A DNA stretch of 6,324 nucleotides from Thermoplasmata archaeon M9B1D (GTDB lineage Archaea; Thermoplasmatota; E2; DHVEG-1). The translations under genes were made by a program, and so were the position numbers. Location of the stretch: assembly GCA_002900535.1 (NCBI GenBank), contig MUGC01000171.1:1-6324 (forward strand), read 5' to 3'. The notes beneath the pieces are model-generated. The model worked only from the letters and a program-made list of their open reading frames with translations, made no database searches and was not told where the DNA came from. Positions 1-5,931 of this stretch are shown here, piece by piece. The stretch's first letter is position 1. Every line of letters starts with the position of its first letter.

Positions 1-780
1 CAAGGAACTAGTTTTTCAACTCCCTTTGTATCTGGTATGGCTGCTTTGTTGTTGCAAGCATATCCTCAATGGGAGCCGACTGATGTTAAAAATGCAATAA
101 AAGAATCAGCTATTGATCTTGGTTTTGACGAAAACATCCAGGGTCAAGGTAGAATTGATGTTATTAATGCATATTATTATCCAAAACTTCCTGTAGCAAT
201 TCTTGACACTCCAGATTCTTTTGAAAAGGGGTTCATAGATATAAAAGGAACTGTAAAAAGCGGCACAGGAAATCATGATGATGTACTATCATATAGTTTG
301 TATCACAAAAAGTATTCAGGCTGGGAGAAAATTTATGAAGGATATAATGAAGTAAACGATGGAATATTAATGAAAAATTGGGATATCACATCATTAAGTA
401 CTGGGCCAAATAAGCTAAAACTAATTGTTAAAACTATTAACCAAACCTCATCAAATGATATTAAAATAGTAAATATAATTGGAACAATAACAATCTTATT
501 AGATACAGGAACTATAATAGAAAATCCTGGACCTATTTATGAAAATACAAAATTTGTATTGAATATCTATAATTCTGATTATACACCTGTTAATGCTTTT
601 GCTTTTTTGATTGCCCCGTTTAGTGTTCCTCAAATAAAATATGGTAGTCATATAGTTTTTAAAGCCCCGCGAGTTTTAAACCCCGATAGCTCAGAAAAAC
701 AGGGTAAGATTATTATTATAAAATTATCAGATATGAAAAAAATTCAATATAATATTAATTTTCTGAACTGTTTTGTTTAA
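1..780 (+). CDS. Subtilisin-like (S8) serine protease, C-terminal fragment, 5' end outside window
   Basis: The frame is open from base 1, so the gene starts upstream of the window; 259 residues are visible. It begins QGTSFSTPFVSG, the block around the catalytic serine of peptidase family S8 (GTSxAxP). The nucleophile should be Ser4 of the fragment (bases 10-12); the catalytic Asp and His lie upstream and cannot be checked. The end of the protease fold follows (VKNAIKESAIDLG, then GQGRIDVINAY, up to about residue 57). Residues about 63-160 look like a beta-sandwich (Ig-like) domain, and about 180-259 like a second beta-rich domain that I cannot name. No C-terminal membrane anchor is visible. 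Subtilases with such tails are usually exported and cleave peptides outside the cell; the signal peptide cannot be seen here. Its TAA stop overlaps the stop of the opposing GTPase gene. Confidence 0.9.
   Translation, partial: QGTSFSTPFVSGMAALLLQAYPQWEPTDVKNAIKESAIDLGFDENIQGQGRIDVINAYYYPKLPVAILDTPDSFEKGFIDIKGTVKSGTGNHDDVLSYSLYHKKYSGWEKIYEGYNEVNDGILMKNWDITSLSTGPNKLKLIVKTINQTSSNDIKIVNIIGTITILLDTGTIIENPGPIYENTKFVLNIYNSDYTPVNAFAFLIAPFSVPQIKYGSHIVFKAPRVLNPDSSEKQGKIIIIKLSDMKKIQYNINFLNCFV
736..742 (-). terminator. Possible T-tract terminator for the purD-GTPase transcript
   Basis: Seven A on the + strand give a T7 run on the minus-strand transcript, about 35 bases past the GTPase stop. Archaeal RNA polymerase often stops at oligo-T without a hairpin. 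The tract lies inside the opposing protease gene, so it may simply reflect lysine codons there. Confidence 0.3.
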
Positions 781-1550
781 TCACTTAATAAATCTTCCCC
801 ACCTTCAAATATTAGTTGTATAGCACTATATAAATCCTCAACACCTTGAAGGTTTTCTTTACCTGTTGGATATAATTTTATCTCATCCTGAAATTCTTTG
901 ATAATATTTGATATTTTTTCACTCATTTCTCTATGTACTGAAGCATTTTCTTTATTTATTGAATCCTCAAGTGCTTCAGGACTATTTGACCATCTTTTTA
1001 TAATTTCAAGTTCTTCATCAGATAAAATATCTGCTTTGCTTAGGATATTTACCTGTGGTAGATCTAGTCTAAAGCTAGTGTTAATAGATAGTAACAATTG
1101 AGAAACAAAACCTGATGCTGTTTTTGCAAGTGCTGGATCTAAAAGATAGGCGACAATTGAACGATTAGGGTTTAAAAATTTAACAATAAATTTACCTGCT
1201 TCGCGAAATACAAAAAGTTCCAACTGTCCAGGTGTATCAATCAGAATATAATCTGTTTTAAAAGATTCGATTGATTTTTTTATGTCATCGGTGTTCAGTG
1301 CAATCATGTCTGCACATGCAATTTGCGCTCCATTAGGTCCTAATTCATAAGAATCCATAATTTCTTTTAACGATATCCAATCACGAATATCAATATCTGG
1401 AACATATGGAAGATTTTCAGCACCTGGATCAAGATTAACTGTTACAGCATCATTTCCACACTGATTCATCCATTGTTTAAACACATGGGTTAAGGTTGAT
1501 TTACCAGATCCTGCAGTTCCAATGAAATAAACAAAAATATTCTCTTTCAT
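777..1550 (-). CDS. GPN-loop GTPase (archaeal Gpn/PAB0955-type)
   Basis: A 257-residue GTPase with the full GPN-loop family signature. The P-loop GTAGSGKST is at residues 11-19, VNLDPGAE around 38-45, the diagnostic GPN motif (LGPNGAQ) at 70-76, DTPGQ (G3) at 105-109 and SKAD (G4) at 171-174. The GPN loop is an insertion that reaches the nucleotide of the partner subunit in a homodimer; the archaeal model is Pyrococcus PAB0955. Eukaryotic Gpn1-3 help assemble and import RNA polymerase II; the archaeal role is not settled. The protein should be cytoplasmic. The ATG lies two bases past the purD stop (bases 1551-1552 between), and no strong Shine-Dalgarno sequence precedes it, so it is probably translated from the purD message by coupling. 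Its TAA (777-779) shares bases with the stop of the convergent protease gene. Family assignment is secure; the cellular role is inferred. Confidence 0.93.
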   Translation of the reverse strand: MKENIFVYFIGTAGSGKSTLTHVFKQWMNQCGNDAVTVNLDPGAENLPYVPDIDIRDWISLKEIMDSYELGPNGAQIACADMIALNTDDIKKSIESFKTDYILIDTPGQLELFVFREAGKFIVKFLNPNRSIVAYLLDPALAKTASGFVSQLLLSINTSFRLDLPQVNILSKADILSDEELEIIKRWSNSPEALEDSINKENASVHREMSEKISNIIKEFQDEIKLYPTGKENLQGVEDLYSAIQLIFEGGEDLLSD

Positions 1551-1552
1551 TT

Positions 1553-2884
1553 TTACATTCCACGTAAATTATTCATATGTTGAATACGTCGTTCAATAAG
1601 TTTTGGTGTGCCTATATCATGTCGGATGAAAATATAATCGCTCTTAACATAGTCTAAAGCCTGCTCACAAATATTTTCAGCATTTGAAAGTGAATCAGAT
1701 ATTCCCACTACTGCTAGTGAACGTGATGAAGTTGTTGTAACAAAATCGTTTTCTTTATTAACAGATGCGTAAAAAAGCCTAGAGCCAGTTTTCATAATTT
1801 TTTCTTCATCAACATTTACTTTTTTACCTACAATACTTTTTATACCATATCCACGAGGAACAACATATTTACAAACAGTTGATTTCTTTCTTATTTTAAG
1901 TTTTATTTTGTTTAGTTCACCGTCTAGCATTGCTTTACATATCTCTATAAAGTCAGTTTCCAATAAAGGTAATACATTCATTGCTTCAGGATCACCAAAA
2001 CGAGCGTTTATTTCAATTATTTTAGGTCCATCGATGGTAAGCATGAACTGTCCATAAATAGGACCAATATAGGGATCTCCTTTTTTGTCTAATACTTCTA
2101 TTATTTTTTGAAGAATTGATGCGCCTTCTTCATATTCACTTTTTGATAAAAATGGTAAAAGCCCGTTATTACATGAATAAGAACCCATGCCGCCAGTGTT
2201 TGGTCCTTCATCACCAGGAAGAAGTCTTTTATGATCCTGAACTGCATGTAGAGGAAGGATAGTATGTCCATCTGAAAAAGCCTGAAGAGTAAATTCTTCA
2301 CCCACTGCTTTTTCTTCAACTAATATTTTTGATTGCCCACCAACTTTATTTTTAATAACATCTTTTACATATTCAAGTGCTTCATCTATTCCATTGAAAT
2401 GGTCACCAGAAACTTTTACTCCTTTACCACCAGTAAGCCCAATTGGTTTTAATGCAACTTCGCAATCTAAATCTTCTATAAATTTTTTCGCCTTATTAGC
2501 GTCGGTAAAAGTCTCAAATTTAAGTTGACCTGGGATCTTATATTTTTTTAGTAATTTTCTCATCCATTCTTTGTCTGTTTCAATTCTTGCTGCTTCTTTG
2601 GTTGGGGCACAAGCTTTAATTCCTAAATTGGTTAGCTTGTTCACAATTCCAATTTCAAGCGGAGCCTCAGGGCCAACTAGAACAATATCAACGTTTTTTT
2701 CTTTTGCATAACTAATAATTTTATCGACATTTGTTTCATCTTCTTGGAGGTAATCGACTGTCAAATTTTTAATACCTGGGTTAAGATTTTTCATAACTGA
2801 ATATAACTCAGCGTTTTTTGAACATATAACAGCATCACAAATAGCATGTTCTCTAGCGCCACCACCAATTACAAGTATTTTCAT
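1553..2884 (-). CDS. purD: Phosphoribosylamine-glycine ligase (GAR synthetase)
   Basis: PurD catalyses the second step of de novo purine synthesis: 5-phosphoribosylamine + glycine + ATP give glycinamide ribonucleotide. The 443 residues are close to the usual length (about 420-440) for a single-function enzyme. The N-terminal domain opens with GGGAREHA (residues 7-14) and has VGPEAPLEIG near 70-79. The ATP-grasp region shows KPIGLTGGKGVKV (146-158), QDHKRLLPGDEGPNTGGMG (216-234) and the metal/ATP-binding EINARFGDPEAMNVLP (291-306). The wording of the last block and of KPIGLTGGKG resembles archaeal PurD more than bacterial. The ATG at 2882-2884 is supported by GGGAGG ten bases upstream and by the starting sequence MKILVIGGGAREH. 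It is the first gene of a likely two-gene transcript with the GPN GTPase and is divergent from the MFS gene. No missing catalytic motif was noticed. Confidence 0.97.
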   Translation of the reverse strand: MKILVIGGGAREHAICDAVICSKNAELYSVMKNLNPGIKNLTVDYLQEDETNVDKIISYAKEKNVDIVLVGPEAPLEIGIVNKLTNLGIKACAPTKEAARIETDKEWMRKLLKKYKIPGQLKFETFTDANKAKKFIEDLDCEVALKPIGLTGGKGVKVSGDHFNGIDEALEYVKDVIKNKVGGQSKILVEEKAVGEEFTLQAFSDGHTILPLHAVQDHKRLLPGDEGPNTGGMGSYSCNNGLLPFLSKSEYEEGASILQKIIEVLDKKGDPYIGPIYGQFMLTIDGPKIIEINARFGDPEAMNVLPLLETDFIEICKAMLDGELNKIKLKIRKKSTVCKYVVPRGYGIKSIVGKKVNVDEEKIMKTGSRLFYASVNKENDFVTTTSSRSLAVVGISDSLSNAENICEQALDYVKSDYIFIRHDIGTPKLIERRIQHMNNLRGM

Positions 2885-2894
2885 ATCAAATAAA

Positions 2895-2900
2895 CCTCCC
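2895..2900 (-). promoter_or_regulatory. Shine-Dalgarno site of purD
   Basis: GGGAGG on the minus strand, with ten bases to the ATG of purD. It matches the anti-SD core well and fixes the start codon. Confidence 0.75.
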
Positions 2901-2925
2901 AGAATTTTATTGAATGTAAATCCAT

Positions 2926-2942
2926 TATTTAAAATTTAAACT
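2926..2942 (-). promoter_or_regulatory. Candidate archaeal TATA-box promoter of purD-GTPase
   Basis: Read on the minus strand, this segment gives TTTAAATTTTAAATA. An initiation site about 25 bases downstream would fall near 2910, leaving a leader of roughly 25 bases that contains the GGGAGG site. The whole intergenic region is A/T-rich, so the exact box is uncertain. Confidence 0.4.
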
Positions 2943-2970
2943 ATTTTTTAAATAAATTAGTTAACCATTA

Positions 2971-2980
2971 TTTATATATT
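2971..2980 (+). promoter_or_regulatory. Candidate archaeal TATA-box promoter of the MFS gene
   Basis: TTTATATATT on the + strand. A start about 25 bases downstream would be near 2998-3001, giving a very short leader that just includes or abuts the GGAG site at 3001. Together with the purD box, this makes the 130-base gap a divergent promoter region. Confidence 0.4.
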
Positions 2981-3000
2981 AAAATTATTATTAAATAATT

Positions 3001-3004
3001 GGAG
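3001..3004 (+). promoter_or_regulatory. Shine-Dalgarno site selecting a TTG start for the MFS gene
   Basis: GGAG (in TTGGAGA) sits ten bases before TTG at 3015-3017. It is the only convincing ribosome binding site in the region. It points to translation starting in a frame different from the long transporter frame, which is the main evidence that the gene is frameshifted rather than starting internally near 3146. Confidence 0.6.
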
Positions 3005-3014
3005 ATTACAATCT

Positions 3015-4198
3015 TTGAAAAAAATTGACCTAAACGAAAGCAAATTTTTCAAATACTTTTTATTTAGTAGTCTTTACTTCGCATTTGGACTTAATGCTGT
3101 TTTTTTTTACCTCTTTATCTTTTAGATGTAAAAATATCTCCTGAATTGATTACTATTGTAATTAGTATTATGACTTTACCAATGTATATTAAGTTTGTAT
3201 GGGGAGGCATTATTGATTATTTTATCAGATTTGGAAGAAAACCATTTATTGTTTATGGTGGATTATTAACTTTTTTTTGTCTGATTATTCTTTCTTTTAT
3301 TGACCCAGGTGCTGCTTTGATACCATTTATTATAATAGAATTATTCAGTTGGGTTGGAATTGGATTTTTCACTATTTCATTAGATGCTTTAGTTATCAGC
3401 ACAACAATTGAAAATGAGCGAGGAAAAATCAATGGTGTAATGTTTGCTGCACAGAACGGTGGACTGGCAGGAGGTGCATTATTATTACCGTTTATCGCAA
3501 AAACTCTTGGTTATAATATGGTATTCTTAATTACAGGTTTTATCATCTTACCAATTATTCTTATTCCACTTTTATTAAAAGAAAAAAAAATTGAGAAAAA
3601 ACCACAAAAAGTTAGTAGAGTTCTTATTCAAGAATTTAAGAAAAAGCCAATAATAGTAATGTCAATTTTTGCAGTTTTTGTCATGATGAGCAGTGGTATA
3701 ATTCTTCTTATTGCTCCGATATGGATGAATTTGGGTTTACATTTGGATATTACCCAAATTGGGCTTGTCACAATGTTATTTACAATCTCAATTGCAACAG
3801 GTTCAATATTTGGAGGGATACTTGCAGATAAATTTGGGAGGAAAACCACTTTATACTTACTAATTTTAAGTAGTATTTTATTTACAGCTTTGCTGATTTT
3901 CTCTAATTCATGGGAATATTTCACATTTATTTATTGTATAGTTGGGTTTCTTCAGGGTGGTTATACCGCTCCGATTTGCGCTATGTTTATGGATGTTACA
4001 AATCCACGGATAGGTGCGGCACAATATTCGATTTTCATTAGTTTGTTTAACTTTGGTATTATGATTGGGATGACCATAAGTGGGTCATTATATGTTATGC
4101 TTGGTATTTCTCGAGTTTTTCTTTATTCTGCTTGGGTTTTTGGACCAGTTTTATTGATATTATATTTTATAAGGTTAAAAAAAGACATAGTTATTTGA
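3015..4198 (+). CDS. MFS transporter, interrupted by an apparent -1 frameshift at a T9 tract
   Basis: This is a multi-pass inner-membrane carrier of the major facilitator superfamily. Translation from TTG 3015 gives KKIDLNESKFFKYFLFSSLY..., the start of transmembrane helix 1, but meets TAG at 3123 after 36 codons. Moving to the -1 frame within the T run at 3100-3108 joins it to AVFFLPLYLLDVKISPEL and onward to TGA at 4196. That gives about 394 residues, the normal length for a 12-helix carrier. Two copies of the MFS loop motif A are visible: GGIIDYFIRFGRKP after helix 2 and GGILADKFGRKT between helices 8 and 9. A basic central loop (KEKKIEKKPQK) separates the halves. The LPMYIKFVWGGIIDY segment recalls AmpG-like carriers, but the substrate cannot be told. 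Without the shift, a protein started at 3146 would lack helix 1. The cause may be sequence error, a real mutation or programmed slippage. Confidence 0.85.
3100..3108 (+). other. T9 homopolymer at the frameshift point (slippery sequence)
   Basis: Nine T in a row followed by AC, inside the sequence for transmembrane helix 1. In the TTG-initiated frame the codons are GTT TTT TTT TAC. The run contains U UUU UUU in the phase needed for -1 tRNA slippage, after which UUA is read in the transporter frame. It is also the kind of tract on which RNA polymerase or a sequencer can gain or lose a base. Other eight-base runs in the same gene (T at 3271-3278, A at 3583-3590) stay in frame. Confidence 0.7.
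4177..4183 (-). terminator. Possible T-tract terminator for the propeller gene
   Basis: Seven A on the + strand give T7 on the minus transcript about 75 bases past the propeller stop. No T run lies closer. It is inside the 3' end of the MFS coding region, where lysine codons could explain it equally well. Confidence 0.2.
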
Positions 4199-4232
4199 AT
4201 GCCATTACAAGCAATTAGTGTTCTTTATAGCA

Positions 4233-4247
4233 TTTTTTAGTTTTTTT
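4233..4247 (+). terminator. Oligo-T terminator of the MFS gene
   Basis: TTTTTTAGTTTTTTT begins 35 bases after the MFS stop and lies in the 59-base gap before the convergent propeller gene. Two T tracts close together fit archaeal hairpin-independent termination. Confidence 0.6.
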
Positions 4248-4257
4248 AAATAAAAGA

Positions 4258-5814
4258 TTAGAAAAACTTCCAAACTGTCATAGTATATTCTGCAATGTTT
4301 CCAGCTTTATCGCAAGCAACAGCTCTTATAAAATGATTGTTGAAAGTTTTTTCATCCCATCTCCATATAAATGAATCGCCAGCAGAAAAATTCTTTTTTT
4401 CAAAATCATCAATATATAGTTTAACAGAATCTAAACCTGTTCCAGTATCATAAGCATTAATTTCAATATTTATACTACCAAATATAACTGATGATACACC
4501 AATTACAACTGATGATATGAACGGTATATTCCTACCAAAAAAATATAAAGTATCTTTCTCTGGTGATACAATCTCAACCTTAGGTGGTATTATATCATCA
4601 CCAAAACAGTAAATCTTGCTACCGTTATTACAATATAATTTACCATCTGCAATAGCAGGAGTATCCTTCATGTTTATACCAATCGGGTAACTCCATTTTA
4701 TAAACGAGCTATAATTCTTATTTAAACAAAGAAACGTACCATTTCCAAAATATGTTTTAGTTCCAAAATATACTTTACCATCTGCAATAGCGGGAGAAGA
4801 AATATCCTGACCAAAACATTCAAAATATTCCCATATAAAAGCTCCATTGTCGGCATTAAAACAATATAAAACTGCACCAGGTGTACCAATTGAAATAGAA
4901 CCCCCAAGGTACACCTTACCATCTGCAATTGTTGGAGTAGGGTGATCTCGACCTTGAGAATCGAGATGTTTTTTCCAGAGTATTGTCCCATTATAAGCAT
5001 CCAAACAATAAATAAAACCTGCCGAGTGGCTTTCTTCATTTACTACATATACTTTGTTGTTATATATTACTGGAGAAGCAGTAGAAACTTTAGTATAACC
5101 TCCAGTGAGACGGGTCCAAATTTCTTCTCCTGAAATAGCGTCTAAACAATACACCTTTCCATTTTTATTATGTACATAGACTTTTTCATCAAATATAGCA
5201 GGAGAAGAAGGTAATAAATCTATTATAGAACTCCAAATAATCGCACCATTGGATGCATTTAGACAATAAAAACTATGATTATTGGATCCTACATAGATTT
5301 TACCATATGATATTTTAGGAGAAAAATTTGATGAATATACTGGTATTGAACTCCAAATAGTCCCTCCGTTGGATGCATTTAGACAATAGATTTTATCATC
5401 ATAACCGCAGACAAATAATTTGTTATTATAGATTGTTGGGACACTATTTACGTAATAACTTGTTATATTTCCTATTGTTTTGCTCCAAATCATTTTACCA
5501 TTGGATGAATTAATACAATAAATCCTATTTGTGGTTGATGTAAAGTATAATTTTCCCTCATATACTATTGGATTATTTGCATTTCCGCTATCATTCACAG
5601 CTATATCGATTTTCCATAAAGTATTGTTTGTATTTGGTGCTGTCGAGATTGAATAGCCTGTGTTCTGTGCATCATGATGAAAAGTAGGCCACCAATCAAT
5701 ATCATCATTATTTTCAATTTGATTAATGTTGTAGCTATCAAATGATAAAGTAGTGTGTATTCCCGATAAAATAAGAATAAGAATGATTCCTATGATTGGG
5801 ATGGTTCTTTGCAT
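4258..5814 (-). CDS. Secreted PQQ-like (BamB-type) eight-bladed beta-propeller protein with C-terminal Ig-like domain
   Basis: The 518 residues start with a signal peptide (MQRTIPIIGIILILILSG, hydrophobic core about 5-17, no lipobox cysteine), so the protein is exported. Residues 41-60 (WWPTFHHDAQNTGYS...) are the usual lead-in of archaeal PQQ-repeat proteins. Eight repeats follow, each with xPxIxxGKxY, YCLNAxNG and a closing IW; the tryptophans fall at 67, 110, 154, 194, 233, 280, 328 and 374. Residues about 410-518 form an Ig-like domain (PPKVEIVSPEK ... WRWDEKTF ... AVACDKAGN ... TVWKFF) of a kind I recall at the end of Thermoplasmata surface proteins. No quinone-dehydrogenase active site is visible, so a binding or scaffold role at the cell surface is more likely than catalysis. 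The start ATG has GGGGG six bases upstream. It lies downstream of pyrE with its own candidate promoter and converges on the MFS gene. About 13 N-x-S/T sequons suggest glycosylation. Confidence 0.9.
   Translation of the reverse strand: MQRTIPIIGIILILILSGIHTTLSFDSYNINQIENNDDIDWWPTFHHDAQNTGYSISTAPNTNNTLWKIDIAVNDSGNANNPIVYEGKLYFTSTTNRIYCINSSNGKMIWSKTIGNITSYYVNSVPTIYNNKLFVCGYDDKIYCLNASNGGTIWSSIPVYSSNFSPKISYGKIYVGSNNHSFYCLNASNGAIIWSSIIDLLPSSPAIFDEKVYVHNKNGKVYCLDAISGEEIWTRLTGGYTKVSTASPVIYNNKVYVVNEESHSAGFIYCLDAYNGTILWKKHLDSQGRDHPTPTIADGKVYLGGSISIGTPGAVLYCFNADNGAFIWEYFECFGQDISSPAIADGKVYFGTKTYFGNGTFLCLNKNYSSFIKWSYPIGINMKDTPAIADGKLYCNNGSKIYCFGDDIIPPKVEIVSPEKDTLYFFGRNIPFISSVVIGVSSVIFGSINIEINAYDTGTGLDSVKLYIDDFEKKNFSAGDSFIWRWDEKTFNNHFIRAVACDKAGNIAEYTMTVWKFF
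4477..4518 (-). repeat. 21-base imperfect tandem duplication in the Ig-like domain
   Basis: Bases 4477-4497 and 4498-4518 match at 18 of 21 positions and include an identical 11-mer (AACTGATGATA on +). The period is seven codons, in frame, giving ISSVVIG followed by VSSVIFG at residues 433-446 of the propeller protein. Confidence 0.7.
5228..5388 (-). repeat. Near-identical 41-base units 120 bases apart in two propeller blades
   Basis: Bases 5228-5268 and 5348-5388 agree at 37 of 41 positions, including an exact run of 20 (TTGGATGCATTTAGACAATA). The 120-base spacing equals one 40-residue blade; both copies encode CLNASNG plus the closing IWSS of neighbouring repeats. Confidence 0.8.
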
Positions 5815-5820
5815 TTGGTT

Positions 5821-5825
5821 CCCCC
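5821..5825 (-). promoter_or_regulatory. Probable ribosome binding site of the propeller gene
   Basis: GGGGG (in GTGGGGGAA) on the minus strand, six bases before the ATG. It departs from GGAGG but is the only G-rich stretch in an A/T-rich leader, and its spacing is right. Confidence 0.5.
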
Positions 5826-5850
5826 ACTATATATAAAAATATTATACGAT

Positions 5851-5864
5851 AATTAAATTTAAAT
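5851..5864 (-). promoter_or_regulatory. Candidate TATA-box promoter of the propeller gene
   Basis: ATTTAAATTTAATT on the minus strand. Initiation about 25 bases downstream would leave a leader of roughly 20 bases holding the G-rich site. A second A/T stretch at 5828-5840 is too close to the ATG to serve. Confidence 0.35.
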
Positions 5865-5891
5865 GTTTTCAAGAAAAATCTTATATGTTAC

Positions 5892-5906
5892 AAAATTAAA
5901 AAAAAA
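5892..5906 (-). terminator. Oligo-T terminator of pyrE
   Basis: On the minus strand this reads as T9 followed by AATTTT, starting about 25 bases after the pyrE stop and ahead of the propeller promoter. It suggests pyrE and the propeller gene are separate transcripts. Confidence 0.5.
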
Positions 5907-5931
5907 CCTATATAAACAACAAAATGTTAAA

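Noticed and set aside
898..1101. Open frame of 67 codons on the + strand
   Set aside because: It lies antisense inside the GPN GTPase, which has complete family motifs. The serine/isoleucine-rich product looks like an antisense shadow.
2101..2319. Open frame of 72 codons on the minus strand
   Set aside because: It overlaps purD in another frame across the conserved ATP-grasp motifs; no motif or ribosome site supports it.
2885..3014. Possible riboswitch or small RNA in the divergent intergenic region
   Set aside because: The region is nearly all A/T with no stable stem visible; two promoters and two ribosome sites account for it.
3628..3924. Open frame of 98 codons antisense to the MFS gene
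   Set aside because: The opposite strand encodes clear transporter helices and motif A; no promoter or ribosome site was seen for the antisense frame.
4486..4517. CTGATGA repeated 21 bases apart, resembling C/D-box guide RNA elements
   Set aside because: The C box should be RTGATGA; the spacing is explained by an in-frame duplication of serine codons in a coding region, and no flanking stem or D box pair is present.
4722..5039. Open frame of 105 codons overlapping the propeller gene
   Set aside because: It is the same strand in a shifted frame; its internal regularity simply mirrors the PQQ repeats.
4942..5133. Open frame of 63 codons on the + strand
   Set aside because: It is antisense within the propeller repeats with no supporting signals.
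4258..5814. Propeller protein as a PQQ-dependent dehydrogenase
   Set aside because: The repeats are short BamB-like blades. I see no cofactor-binding or catalytic residues of quinoprotein dehydrogenases, and the length and Ig tail do not fit.
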